Below, in pieces: positions 29,277-41,923 of a stretch of DNA of 64,000 bases. This DNA is from Cristatella mucedo (lineage: Eukaryota; Bryozoa; Phylactolaemata; Cristatellidae): positions 13,570,001 to 13,634,000 of the forward strand of contig WPIO01000002.1 of the NCBI GenBank assembly GCA_009760855.2, given 5' to 3'. Within the stretch, counting starts at the first letter, position 1. Every line of letters starts with the position of its first letter. The notes beneath the pieces were generated by a model that made no database searches, was not told where the DNA came from, and saw nothing but the letters and a program-made list of their open reading frames with translations. A program made the position numbers and the translations under genes.

Positions 29277-31600
29277 TAATAATAATAATAATAATATTGC
29301 ACTTGATAAAGCGCCCTCAGAGAACTTAATCTCTTTCTAGGCGCTTTACATTTGCTGCAAAGTGATACGCAATAGAATAGAATAAACAGATGGCTTTTCT
29401 AGATTTTTTCAAATGTCATGTCGAGGAATGTCGTGACATCAGTGGCGAGGGAATTCCATATTTTTGGAGCATACGAACTAAAAGCACGGTCTCCACAGGA
29501 TTTGAGGTTCTTACGAGGTATAGCTAAACAATTTCACTTAGAAAAATTGTGGCCCTGTTTCTAGCCTGGTAAGGGAGTAGACCTGATAGCTAGGCTGGAG
29601 CCAAAGAATGAAGAGACCGAAAAGTGAGCGACAGAATTTCGAAGTCAGTGGGCTGCTTGACTGGGAGCGAGTGCAGTTTGGCAAGAAGTGGTATAATGAG
29701 GCTCGCTACGAACGCTCCTGGCACACGAGCCATCGCTGCAGCGTTTGTATTAACTGTAGCCCCTCCTTGCACAGGTCGGTAGAGCAGCAAGTAGGGAGTT
29801 ACAGAAGTCGAGACGGGATGTCACAAATGCATGGGGAAATTTAGATATAGTATCCATGTCCATCTTGATATAGTATCCATATCCAGGAGATTAGAAGTGC
29901 TCAATGACGACTAGGTGATCGATAGTATTAAAGGGTTCCGAAAGATTGAGCAGAACAAGCAATGAGACTCTACTTAAGTCTGCATTCCTAAGAAAGTCAT
30001 TATACATGCTAAGCAATGCTGACTCTGTGGACTGATTAGCTCTTAAACCAGACTAGAACTTATTAGCTAGTTGTGAAGTTTCGATGCATGAGTTTAGCTA
30101 GTGTGCAACAACTCACTGCAGTGTCTCTGATAGGACAAGTGGAAGGGAGACTGGGCGGAAGGTGCTCTGGTTCTCGTGGTCTAGTATTGCTTTCTTGAGT
30201 AGTCGCCTCACTACAGCCCTTTTGAAAGGTTGTGGGACATGCGAAGAGGCTAATGACATAATTATGAGTTTATTTATGCATGGCAGCAGCCGGTCTATGT
30301 GTCGTAGACGTAGCACGGTAGGAATAGGATCCAGAGAACTAGTTATATTCCTTGATTTGGATACGAACTTCAGGATGAGGTCAGTCGCGGCCTCCTTGAA
30401 TTGAGACATTGAAATACTGATATTGAGATACGGAATTCAGGGAGAAAAGTCCAGATGAGATGATGCCACCCCCTATGGATGGACTCTCTGATCTTGTCCC
30501 GATCTTGTTTACAAAGAAGCTAGAGGAGCGATCAGCTAGATAATCGCATGGATCACAGGGTAAGGAGCTTATCTGGAAGCGGTTAAGGAGGCGGTTGATC
30601 GTAGACACTAGCATTTCTGGATTTCGCATATGTAATTCAGCAATGTTTTGTAGAAACTACACTTGGGATGTGCGATTTGGACGATTAGCAATAATCCTCA
30701 TATGCCTTCGACGGACAGTAAGTTCGGATCTTTTATATGGTTTTTCAAGCTTGCACACAGTAGACTTGGATTGTTTAAAGTCTTCGGTAAACTAAAGACC
30801 GTCTAGGCAAGTAGGCGCACTGCACATAATCAAAAGTTCAAACTCGTCAAGCATGCCTGCTAGTGTCGTGTTGTAGCATTCTTCAAATGATGACAGGTCG
30901 GAAGGGGATTAAGCAACTAGGGCGACGACGAGATGGCATCGAGTCAAGTGTCTTAAGGTTTTGATACTCACTGGTGACTTTGGATAGAGAGGAGGGTACA
31001 TACTGTAGACTGACTGAGATCCGGATGTGTTCAGATAAGTAGAGTTTGAAAATAATAGGCGATGATAGTGTGCAGTTGTAGGAGAAAATTTGGTCCAGTG
31101 CGTGACCGTGATGTGAACAGGGCCATGCACATGAGCCTTTAGACAATGAGTCAGTCGGTGCATGAAGTTCTGTGTTAAAGGCGTCAGATAAGTTATCAAT
31201 TTGAATTTGAAATCACCCGCAACGAGAAAAGACTGATTTTTTACACAGAATAGAATAGAGATAAGAAAAATCTGAGATCAAAGAGGACTTGGTACCTGGG
31301 GGCAGCAGACTACTGATATCATTAGCAGCTTCTTGTCGGATTAACTCAAAACTATAGATTCGAATGACTGCTTCGAGGGGACTCCAGAAGGTTTGAAATT
31401 GAAGGATGAGCGTGTGATAATGTTAACTCCACCACCAGTTGTGATTGATCTAGGGGTATTGAAGAAGGATATTTCTGTTGGGAGGTTATGGTTGGCAAGC
31501 TCTTCTGCTGCTATATGGGGTGAGGCTGTTAAATTAGCTAATATTTACTTTTGTCACGTCGTTCGCACCGAAAATTCCATATGTACGACCTTGTAGGCAG
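29277..31600 (-). repeat. LINE family B, long decayed copy
   Basis: Begins with the reversed tail after (ATA)n. Reading on the minus strand toward higher coordinates, it shows C-terminal ORF2 pieces (29600-29800), reverse-transcriptase N-terminal motifs at 30409-30113 (SSLDPIPT, VPQPFKRAVVRRLLKKA), and endonuclease-like pieces (VHGPVHIT near 31110, GGGVNII near 31430). Many frameshifts. It is the longest LINE B copy in the window. Confidence 0.75.
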
Positions 31601-32388
31601 GCAACAACACTTTTTGGCGAATTTGATGTCTGGCGGTGGTGTTATTGAAGTTGCCTCCATGCTGCAGTTTATTCCCGAGCTCCACGTGGGCATTTTTTTA
31701 ACATTACTTTCTTTGGTATAATTAGACGACGAAAACAATCCTCGCAACAGCCCGATTCAACCATTTGACACGAGGGCCATAATCCGCAATACTCACCTGC
31801 GGTTCTTCGCGAGGGCCCGTTGTAAGAAATGACAGATTGCCCAAAGCGTAATAGTGAGTGCTTTGGCACTATCTTTGGCCTGGAACAAAGGAGACAACTT
31901 CAAATCTTCAAAGCGCTTGCGATCCGTTTTCGCAATCTTTCCCTTTGCATGTGCCAATATCCAGCACGATCTGATTAAGTTGCTTATATTTGAAATACTT
32001 ACCCAAAATTTTTTTCCAGTTTGACTATAAACTAGTTTAGTTCGTACGCCCCCGTCATAATTTAGTAGGTGCATGAAACAAAAACGTGAAAGCGAAGCCG
32101 TCTTCTATTGTCCGAAGGCAATGCAAGTGCAAGTTGTGACGGTCGTTATTGCTAGATCAGCTATAGTGCAACAAATATTCAATCGAGAAAAACACGAGTC
32201 AAGGCAATGTCACTCAGGAGAATGATCAGCAGCATGGTCATGGAATTATGATCATTGAGAAAGATATAAGCTTTTCAGTTTAATCGCCGACTTTTGGTTT
32301 GACAGATTGCGATTAGGCTGTAAAGTGATCAAAAGGATGGCGCACATGACAAAGTTAGGGATCAGGATTAGGATAAAATAGCGATATG
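31601..32388. other. Intergenic, no gene seen
   Basis: No feature recognised between the LINE B copy and the (GA)n array. Confidence 0.45.
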
Positions 32389-32408
32389 GAGAGAGAGAGA
32401 GAGAGAGA

Positions 32409-32481
<73 letters not shown>

Positions 32482-32520
32482 CGAGAAAGAGAGCGAGAGA
32501 GAGAGCGAGAGAGCACAGAG
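32389..32520. repeat. (GA)n microsatellite, imperfect
   Basis: Long purine-only GA array with GC/AG interruptions. It generates artificial Arg-Glu or Leu-Ser frames that are not genes. Confidence 0.95.
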
Positions 32521-32916
32521 CAGAGAGATAGGGGGAGAAGAAGCAGAGATACCAGAGACAGAGAGAGCACAGAAAGAGCAGGGTGAAATGTGACAAGACA
32601 GCCGAGAGCGAGCGAGAAAACGCTTGGCACTCCACAGACGTTGCCTTATATTTCTTCTACCGATTGCGAAGATTAAAATAAACGACTCGCCTATCCGTAT
32701 ACTTTTGACAAAGGGAACTGCTGAGACTCCACTAAATGACTACCTCACGCTGAGGCTCTGCTGTATGACAAAGAGACACCGATAACCGAGAAAGTTATTG
32801 ATCAAACACCATATAGTTTCATTCTTCAGTGGATTCAATTGTTTGCTTCTTCGGAAAATACACGAGACACTCGGCTAGAGCAAAGTCTCGATTTTTGTCG
32901 CATCTTTAAGTGATAG

Positions 32917-32918
<2 letters not shown>

Positions 32919-32966
<48 letters not shown>
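32919..32966. repeat. (GA)n microsatellite
   Basis: About 23 GA dinucleotides in a row. Confidence 0.95.
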
Positions 32967-32967
<1 letters not shown>

Positions 32968-34574
32968 GATGGAGGGAGAGATCCTGTAAGAGATGAAAAG
33001 AGGAAATGATTTTCTGAAATAAAGTCATCAGAGTTAAAAGCGGAGAGGATCAAATACACATCTGGTGCCATTTTCCTCAACCAGGGCTTCTAACTGGAGA
33101 GCGACACCTACGAGCCGAGGCAAACTCCCACCTGCGTCTGTTCATTGTAACTTTAAATCCGCTGCTACCACCTAGATTGACACCTCTTTGTTGCCATGGC
33201 CACCCATAGATCATTATGATGAATCAGATAAAATTGCACTCACACCTCCCTCGGCAGGATCCATCTCGACTGACACACTACTTGGACCCACGGCCTCCTA
33301 CAACAAAATAGAGACCATGCTAGTATTCACTTTGGTAAAAAGTACAGTGCCTAGCTCTTTCGGAAGAGGCGCGTTACCAGGCCGACGGCTCGTATGATCA
33401 CAAAAGTGAGCCGAAGTTGAGCTTGAGAAGCAATGGCAATCGGCTTGCCTTGCACCTCTCGTCCAGCGACGCTCGCATCACCAAGTGTTACTAGAATGTT
33501 AATATTCACGGTGATACTTCGCAATATGAAGCTTGAGCTGCTCTTTTTCTTCACATGATAGATTCTTTAATCAGGAGCTCAGGAGTTCAGCGAGAGAACT
33601 CTTGCACAGATTACTTTAAAGAGTGGACCTCGAGTTCATGCAGGCCTTCGCATGATCACCATAGATGGCAAACAACGGACAGACAATCCCTTCCTAGGAG
33701 CCTGGGCTAGCGGCGGTGTGTAACACCGGTACCTCGTCCCATGCACTCAGCACTCAGGGCCAAAGGTCGCATCTATAATCAATTCGAGTTTTGACAGGAA
33801 GTTGGCTTGACACCTGGACGAGGAAGCCTGCCGTTCCAAATTCTTCGCTAGGAATTTCCTGGCCAATCCAGGCTCATGACAGCCCTCCAATAAAGTTCTC
33901 ACGTTAAAGCAGCACTGCCGACCAGTGCCACTACGAGCAGCAGAGGCTCGGCTCCCTCGGCGACAATAACAAGTAGGCAGCCTAAGCAGCCGGTCGCTTA
34001 CTACAGTGTGTGCCCCTGCAGTGGAAGACCTTGTATCGCTCTCCTGTCCTGCCTTAAGTCTTCGCTTGACCGATGAGCCACGATCTTTAGCGATACCAGC
34101 ATGCTCTCTCCATAGCCCCCCTTGTCAGCTAAACCGCCTGTCGCGCTTGTTTCGAGCCTTTCGAAGCGTACTGACTTTGCAGGATTAGATTGTCTGAACA
34201 AGGTTCCAACTACAATATCGTGTAATTCATTTGCGTAGCACCCTGTGAGAACTTTATCTATATAAGGACGTTTCATATGTGTCGAATGGCTCGAATCCAT
34301 GACTCAGGTTGTCGAAGGGTAGCAGCGCCATAGGTCATGGATGACGAGCCGCACCGCTCCCTCGTTGGGACGAGAAATATTACCAATAGCTGGTCTCCAT
34401 TCGTCCCAAAGCATGCCTCGATAGCCTTATCTAAATCACGAAGGAATACCTTGTGTACCTCTTAGGGAAAGGCTCAGCAGGGTGCCACGGTGGATAACTC
34501 ATCCTCGAAGATGCTGAGTCACTGAAGTACCTCGACCATTCTTGGGTTTTCTACACGCTTTATATAATCTTATA
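32967..34574. other. Intergenic, no gene seen
   Basis: No supported exon. Small open frames lack motifs and splice borders. Confidence 0.45.
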
Positions 34575-34591
34575 TAATAATAAATAAATAA

Positions 34592-34623
<32 letters not shown>
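34575..34623. repeat. (TAAA)n / (TA)n microsatellite
   Basis: ATAAATAAATAAATA repeats pass into a TA run ending at 34623. Confidence 0.9.
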
Positions 34624-34627
<4 letters not shown>

Positions 34628-34824
34628 ACTGAATTTTTCATGCACTTTATTTATGATTTTAAGAAAGCACGAAACCTTTTTTAAGATGACATAAACATTG
34701 TCAGGATACTAAAGCTTGCACAAGACAATTCGCACGGAACCAGCAAGTGCTTTTTATGGTTGGTTTCTACTTTATTAATAGCTTCAAATTTGCTCATAAA
34801 TAGTAAGTTGATTGTAGTCATTTA

Positions 34825-35070
34825 ATTTTAGAAAGTGTATAGCCATCCAAGCTGCAATCTCTGAAATACATTCACCTAGGGACCTGAAAGGGTTTGATGT
34901 GCTGGAAGGCTAGCTGTGTCAAACTGCAGGCATACAGCTGTGTCGCCTGCATAAAATGAAAGCCAAGATTGTGGTCGGAAAATGTTTCGGCAAGGATATC
35001 ATACATTTTTGAAAAATTTGGTTGAAAAGATTTACGGGATCTCCCATATTTTAAAGGGGGTTGCGCCTTT
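34825..35070 (-). repeat. LINE family B reverse-transcriptase fragment, reversed
   Basis: The reversed sequence matches the 8690-8880 part of the better LINE B copy (for example 'CTGCATAAAATGAAAGCC' against 'CCGCATAGAAGTGAAAGCC', the codons around the YADD box). It is decayed and truncated on both sides. Confidence 0.65.
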
Positions 35071-35154
35071 TACCGGACCTTACTACATATCAAAAGCCTC
35101 GAGCTCGTAAACCCTACTAGGTATATAACTTTACGTATACACATGTATTTTAAT

Positions 35155-35335
35155 GGTAAATAAAATAATAAATATTAACTGATATAACAGCCTCATAGTG
35201 GTCGATAGCCTTATCGACTATCACCACCTCGAGCAGTTATCAATGAAGGATTGCCCACAGCAGGATTCGAACCCACAACTTCGGTCGTAGGGAGCGAGCA
35301 CTTTTACTCTTGAGCTGTCATTTTCCCACGCAAGC
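35155..35335 (-). repeat. tRNA-derived SINE (copy 2 of 4)
   Basis: Reversed B box (GGATTCGAACCC) near 35262 and the reversed family tail (ATAACAGCCTCATAGTGG). Same family as 5430-5612. Confidence 0.65.
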
Positions 35336-35955
35336 TCTAAAGTTGTAGGCAGCAAGAGTTGTATCAAGTAAACATTATATATTGATTAGACGATCATAGT
35401 AATTGTGAGGTAGAAAAGAGTCATATATTCCATTGGCGCATGACAAATCGAATAGTCGCTGCTTTGCAATCACAAAGACATGGACAGCCAACAGGAAGAT
35501 AATAGGGGTTGTAAAATCCACGAAGCTCTTAGATAAGACACCAGCAGAGGCACAACCAGACATTGCAAAGTAGTTGGACCAGTATTAGAAACAAACACTA
35601 TTCATATCAGCACTTTCCTGAATAGCAGCCTCAAAGACGTGTACCTCAGTGACGGGTTCCACAATGACAATAACTGATACATGGAAAAAACGATCTATTC
35701 AATGACCACGTCGTAACTCAAAGCCAAGGTTCTGAAAACCGGCATCCATAATAGTTTTTCGATTTTCTCAATTTCACAGAAGGAGCTTTAAACATCGTCT
35801 GTGCTAGCCCGACAATGGTAACCTTGTCGGCAAAAATGTTTACTGCAGCAGGTAAATTCCTTCTGCCACCCTTTGGCACTTTTCTTTATGCTCTGTCCCA
35901 AGTAATTCAGCATTACTTTCACTTGAAGGCTGAGGGGCAGTTGCTTGTATCATAG
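35336..35955. other. Intergenic, no gene seen
   Basis: No feature recognised. Confidence 0.45.
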
Positions 35956-35959
35956 TAAT

Positions 35960-36150
35960 AGTAATAATAATACTAGCCGATTTAACAGCCTCTTTTTCTA
36001 TATATAGCGACAGCAGAGCCTTTTACGGCTATAGTCACCGCTTGCAGTGGCGGTAAAGGATCGCCCACCGTAGGATTCAAACCTACGACCTCAGGGCCGA
36101 GGTCATGAAAAGCAATCGCCTTACCCAGTGAGCCATTGCGGCTCACCGTA
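35960..36150 (-). repeat. tRNA-derived SINE (copy 3 of 4)
   Basis: Reversed tail (GCCGATTTAACAGCCTC), reversed B box (GGATTCAAACCTACGACC) near 36073, and reversed head (CGCCTTACCCAGTGAGCC) near 36118. It is the most complete copy of the family. (ATA)n-like bases at 35950-35975 form the 3' end. Confidence 0.75.
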
Positions 36151-37964
36151 GACCCTACTGTCGCTTAAATTTGCTCTAGACACATGTGTTGCACTACCAT
36201 AGTTGTTAAAGAGCCCAAGGCAAAGTTTTCCTGATAGTATATAGGCATTCTGCAGGATCAGCACTTTCAATTTTAGTATTCTAGATCTCATGAGTCCAGA
36301 TCTATTAAATTACTCCATCTGAAAAAAAGGAAATGTATACGCCTGGCACGATGCTCAAGAAATTAGTAGCTAACATGAAGCTAACACAAGATGATGGCTG
36401 CCTAAAAATAGTCCCAAATATTGGAGACAAAATGTGCATATCCATAGCAATTTGTTTTACCTGATTCTGCCATAAAATGTTACGAAGGAGTGCTGCTGTT
36501 TAGGTCAAGTGTCTCGCATAATTGCAATGTAAGTAATTGGTTCTAGACCTCCGGCAGCGGCACCGATACTCGTAGAATTAGCGCCTCGTAGGAGCACTGC
36601 AAATCAGCATCGTCCAAGCACACGTATATATTCACGCAGTGGAATTAACCACAATCAATATTTATGTACTACTGATCAGAATAAAGTTTGCATGTCTGTG
36701 TGAGTTTTTCTAGCTGGATTCAGCATTAACCTTCGCTGAGTGACATTTAATTTGCCAGTTGGTTCGTTGCCATCTGCTGTGATTGATATTTATTGGAATG
36801 CTGGCTTCAGTAAATTAACTATGAACACTCTCTCTAATTTGCTTTTCAACCGTCTATTCTCGAAAAATACTCGTGGTCTCCAGATCCTATCAATTGGAAA
36901 TGATTAATTCATTTCTTACCCAAAGGGGTTACCTACCATCCCGAAACTTACTCTAGAACTTTCCACGTGTCTATTCATGTGCTGCTGCGGTACTAACTTA
37001 ATTGGCTGTCTTAGCTATGTTTCATTGTCACTTTTCTCCGTGTATTTTGAGTTCGGAGACCGGTGGCTATCAAATGTCTATACATAGTGACTTCGGCTTT
37101 AGGTTAATAATGGAAAGTTGTCCAGCTATGAATCACGCTGTTGCTGGAGTTTAGGAGTGACCTTTGTGGAATCGGCTACTTTTGCTCTAGCATTAAAGTA
37201 CTCAGTACATGATTTCAAGAGTGGGCTTCAATATCATTATTTAATAATGAAACGAGAGAACAGAATTGTGTTGCTACATAAATATTACGTCTAGATCCCG
37301 TTTAGTGCAAATATGCCTTCTAAATTGCTGTTTTTGGTTTTGTCAAACCTTGATTAACATTAGTGGTCCACTTTGGTTTTCTTTCAGAAAAGTTTAAGAA
37401 AGCTTACATTCATAAGTGTTTAATGTAAAGATTATATTAACGATTGCTCTTACTGCTTAATACGAGTCTGGGTTTACTCATCCATTATTTCTAATGACTC
37501 TCAAAATTACAGACGGGAGTAGAGGCTGATACTGTGCATAAAGGTAGTAAATAAGCATGAGTGAATCACAGGCGAACGTTGCTCTCATGCTATCTGTGTC
37601 TTTTCGTGGTAATTGTAATTTTAAATTATTTGGAGCCCAGACTTTTTCGGACAGAAAGGTTTTTGTAGCCACTTTACACTGCGGCTGCCGTATAGCTGAA
37701 CCTTGGGAGTCTGCTGGTTGTGACCAGCTCAGTTGTGACTTGCCATCCAGCCATGCATCCTAGCAATATTAATCTAGCACTAACGTGTACTCTCTAAAAA
37801 TTGGTGGTAACCGATGTGCAACCTGACAATTAGAAATCATGCGTATAAGAATGTGTACCATGTCTCAATTTAGAGCACACTACGAAGACAGGATCCGTGT
37901 CTCGGAAATTTAAATTTTGCAACTTTAGTAAGATGTTATCATAAGATTATTATAGCAAATAAAC
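36151..37964. other. Intergenic, no gene seen
   Basis: AT-rich sequence with no supported exon or repeat. Confidence 0.45.
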
Positions 37965-38180
37965 ATATTATAGAGCACCCTTGAGAAAACCAGATATCTT
38001 TCTAGGCACTCTATATATCTTGCAAAGCAAACATGTCAAACGCTTAGTGATATCATGCACAGTGTAAGAACTCATCAGCACAAGAGTCACTTTGTGCACA
38101 GACTGTACCCGATAATTGACCAGTTAAGGAAAAAGCTTCCGTGACTATTCTAAATAGGTCTTGTGCATACTGCCAAGCTC
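37965..38180 (-). repeat. LINE family B 3' end, reversed
   Basis: Reversed tail (GAGCACCCTTGAGAAAACC ... TCTTTCTAGGCACTC) and part of the reversed 3' UTR including a CATGCACAGTGT-like stretch. Diverged. Confidence 0.65.
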
Positions 38181-39985
38181 CAAGTCAACTGCCCACCTCA
38201 CGGCCTCTCGACTACAGAATGGTTTACCAGTCCCTGGGTTTCAGGCAGCTTCAACATGAGCTCATAAGGCATGGCCCTCTAATCCCACAGCCACCGATCC
38301 CAAGCTGTGACCAAGGCTGCAGAAGCTTTAGAAGCTCTTTGCTTCTGGCCTTGTGCCTCTTTGCCTCTGGCATAGCCATGGAGCTACTGCGGCTTGGCAA
38401 TGCCAATAGTCTTTGTCACCCGGGTCGTGGAATTCAAGCATCTTGCCCAGGGCTAAGACTACAACATTCTGGTGAGCCAACACCTGACCAAGTCCTTTCG
38501 ATAGCCAAAGGTTCTTAATCTGGCGGTAAAGACAGTCCAGTGGTAAGGCACGATTGCTATTTGGCAAGTGGCTGCCACTGTCAATCGCTGTCTGTCGAAC
38601 CTCTAGAGGCAGAACTTCCAGCGTTTGCTCATCGCGTACACAGCGCGTGATCAAAGAGAATCCACGATAGAAGCAGCGAAATGTTGTAATTAAAGCTTGA
38701 TATGTATCGTTCTGATTGCCAGCTGCTCGGCTAGAGAAGAAAAGTACTGCTTTCTGTCGAGGTAACTCGGTCATCTAAGAGTAAGCTTAGTAGTTAAAGT
38801 CACTCATGAGATATCTTTGAGGGTTCTGATACAGCTGCTTCATAGAATGTTCCGCGGCTCTTTCTTTCTCGAATGCTTCACTGCCTACAATAAAGGCAAA
38901 TGTGCACTCTTTTGTCAGCAAGCCCAGACGATCTTGCGAACGCCCAGATGCAACATGCATGCAGGCACTTGCATACACACACACACACACAGGCCCTCAA
39001 ACCCACTCACTCGCACGGGTGACGTAACGAATATCTCTAGACAAAGGCATCCCGACAAAAAGTTCACAAAAAAAAGACTGCGATGCTAGCAATCCCGACA
39101 CGGGTGAGCATTACAAAACTTTGCAACAACAATTTTTAAGTGATTCAATTGATTTTACTAACTTTCCGTCTTCCAAATCAGTTCCTAATATACCAAGATG
39201 AAAACGACATTGCACAGTACGGCTGATGCTCGGAAGCAGCCGTAGCATGTCCAGTTTTACCATACAGTAAAAAACAGGCACTGGAATTTCACAATGCAGT
39301 CCAAACAAAGTTTCAGAGTAGCACCGGTCAGTTGCTCAGCAGCACCATGGCATAGCGCAGCTTCCCAGAGGAGCTTGAGTCGGTGAGCTGCTGCAATATG
39401 CCACCGCCTTGAGCAGTGAGAGATCGGTTGGCTGTCCAGCGCTGGCATCGGTATCGGTGTGTCGTGGTTCGTCGTGACGTCAGATATGATCTGGCTGGCA
39501 GTCGTCGGTGGTTATCATGGGAGCAGTGTACCCGATTGCCTGTGTAGCACGAGGTGGGAGGGCATGATGCTAGCCGAGATTGATGATCGATTTGACGCGT
39601 GGCAGGTCAGTTCGGTGGTATGGTGTCGGTGGGCATCGATGCTGAGCCCTTTTGTTCGGGGCAGTACAGAGCTAGTGAGTGAATTGGATAGAATGACAAA
39701 TAAATCATTAAGACAAGATCAGGTGGTAAGGTGATGGTAAGGTGATGCTAAGCTAACATTGGGATCTCTGGAGCGACTGGCTGATACAACTGAAGCTCAA
39801 GCTGCTAAGATATAAGCTTTTACCACAGCAAAAACCCAGTAGTGAGTCATGCCCACAAGGCAAATGGAATGCTGCTCTACAAGTGTCGAGAGCTCTTTGC
39901 CGAGGCAGGCTTTGGGGTAAAAATGTCAAAGAATAGCAGACTGTGACCAGCCGTGGTAAGCCGTGGCACTTCTTTCAATAAGAAT
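38181..39985. other. Intergenic, one unrecognised open frame
   Basis: The minus strand at 38774-38328 is open for 148 codons and overlaps a 125-codon plus frame. I recognise no domain, and there are no matching splice sites. It is probably chance or an unknown mobile remnant. No other feature is seen. Confidence 0.35.
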
Positions 39986-39989
39986 AATA

Positions 39990-40125
39990 ATTTTTCTGAT
40001 GAAGTGCCTCAGAGAACTCAATCTCTTTCTAGGTGCTTTACAATTACTGCAAGGAAGTACGGTCAAATGGCTAGTGGTAGCAAGCTCAATATACAACAAC
40101 AATAACATGGTTAGGGGTCAAGAGT
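39990..40125 (-). repeat. LINE family B 3' end, reversed
   Basis: Reversed tail (GTGCCTCAGAGAACTCAATC) and reversed 3' UTR with AATAACATGGTTAGGGGTCA, the same as in the 7672-9105 copy. Confidence 0.8.
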
Positions 40126-40635
40126 TCAAAATTCCTGGTGATGCAAAATCGTAGCAACCCCAATAGCAATTATTATCTGCATTGTGACAGTGAAAGGCTA
40201 AAGAGAAATGGACGACTCTCTTGCGTAGCCGTTGAGTAGAGCTGTCGAACCATTTCAGCAGTTACTTCGGATAACGTGGAAATTGTCGGGTTTCACCATT
40301 TGTTGTGGCGTGTGTTCATTGGTGGTTGTTAACACATAGTCAGGTTATGACTATTTTATCAGCCTCCCAGAAAAGAGACAGAGACAAAGAGTGAAGGTCC
40401 GATCATGCCAAATGGCGGGCAATTAAGGGTGCATCTGCTTAGCACAAGCAGTGGAAGAGAAGTGATCTTTGTCTGCCACCAAAAAGAAGGATGTGGGTTC
40501 GGGCGTGTCTGACATCGAGGTATTGGCCTCACTGCTGGCAAGCTATTTATTAGCCAGCAGCTGCTACAAACTCACTAATTACAGAATTTAAAATCGGTCA
40601 TCTTCCGGCGATCCTCTGCAGCAAAGATATAGCTA

Positions 40636-40697
<62 letters not shown>

Positions 40698-41159
40698 ATG
40701 TGTGTGTAGATCTTCACCAGGGATCTGTGAGCACAGCTGGCTGATGAGGGCAAAATCCTCTCGCAAATTTCTTTCCAAGCTGATCTTCGTCGGAAACGTC
40801 AATAAACTTGAGTGCAGCAGCACAGCAAAGGACACAACCGATTTGCTGTAGCAGTTGCTGCTTTATAGGTGAGTGAGAGTGTTGGCCATTGGATCGACAG
40901 CTGCAACACATCACGTGACTCTCTTTACGCGAGCACTGGGCTCACCGACCTCATATTCCAATGGCAATACTAGTATTCACATAACTTTGGAATCGAGCAG
41001 ACAAACTGCGTTCTATATAATAGTATGTAGCTTTCTCTTTATAAGGTCTGAACTCGGCTGTCTTAAGTATCAGTATAAATTAGAAGGGCAGTTTGCATTC
41101 CATCCGGAGGTCAATTTACTTCTTCCTCTTCTTCTTCGTACTCTGAGTTAGTTCTCTGT
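40126..41159. other. Intergenic with a (GT)n array
   Basis: Holds a (GT)n run at 40638-40707. No exon supported. Confidence 0.5.
40638..40707. repeat. (GT)n microsatellite
   Basis: About 30 GT dinucleotides with one CA interruption near the end. Confidence 0.95.
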
Positions 41160-41490
41160 AAAGCTCTGCAGGACATGGAATTGAGCATGAAAAAGCCAGC
41201 ACCAAGTTCAAAATGACTAGACGAGCTAAGTAAGAAGAGTAAGAAGTCGAGGATGTGAGTAGTATTGAAGTAGCAGCTTAGGAACGAGCTGGCTGAAAGT
41301 GATGCAGCAGTTCAGCGAGATACGACTGAGTCAAGCCATAGTGGGTCTTGTAGGTTAGAGTAAGAATTGTGCAATTAATCCCTTGATCATCCTGAAGTCC
41401 CCGAAGCTGCTCTAGCAAATGAGATGCGCGGAGGAACTCTAGGATTTGTCGCCTAACCTAAAGCAGCTACATTTTTCACCAGCTGCATAC
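41160..41490 (-). repeat. LINE family A fragment, reversed and decayed
   Basis: The reversed order of motifs ('GATGCAGCAGTTCAGCGAG', 'CATAGTGGGTCTTGTAGGTT') follows the LINE A copy at 25500-25650. No frame is left. Confidence 0.6.
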
Positions 41491-41857
41491 GCTTTATGCT
41501 TGTTTCGGTAGCCGAGTCGAAACTGAATCTTTGTAATCCAGCATCCACAGAAATTATGAGCTAATATAACCTTTAGCAAACTACCGTCTTAGAATGTCCC
41601 TAATCTTTGGCTGAGATTGAGTTAGAGTTCTATCTGTGGAATTGGTCTTCTTATTGATGCTTTTAAACGTCAGAAGATTGGCAGAAAGACTGGCAGAAGA
41701 AGATAAGCTGAAATTCAGGATCATAAATCTTCCAGGCTGGCTTAGAATTTATCAGTAGCGGCAGCTGATTCCGATCGCTTAAACTGTGAGTAAATTTGGA
41801 TTTCGTCATCATAGTATTGATAGTCCAGGTCATTGTTTCATTGTCACTTGCCTCTAG

Positions 41858-41923
41858 ATGCTCGACGGATATGAAGAGCAGCTAACAGATGGTGACAACT
41901 CACCGACGTGTGGACCTCCAAAC
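41858..41923 (+). CDS. Candidate orphan exon (22 codons)
   Basis: A long pyrimidine tract (CATTGTCACTTGCCTCTAG) precedes it and a perfect donor GTAAGTAT follows. Only one frame is open; it enters and leaves in phase 0 and reads MLDGYEEQ ... DNSPTCGPPN. Its phase does not fit PVF or the nicotinamidase, and I found no partner exons. It may belong to an unrecognised gene, or be a chance pair of splice-like sites. Confidence 0.3.

Noticed and set aside
32252-32635. Ser/Leu-rich and Arg/Glu-rich frames
   Set aside because: Direct translation of (GA)n microsatellite; the same applies to 52215-52871 and 32835-33080.
38328-38774. 148-codon minus-strand frame
   Set aside because: No recognised domain, no splice borders, and an overlapping plus-strand frame of similar length. 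Kept only as a note in the intergenic entry.
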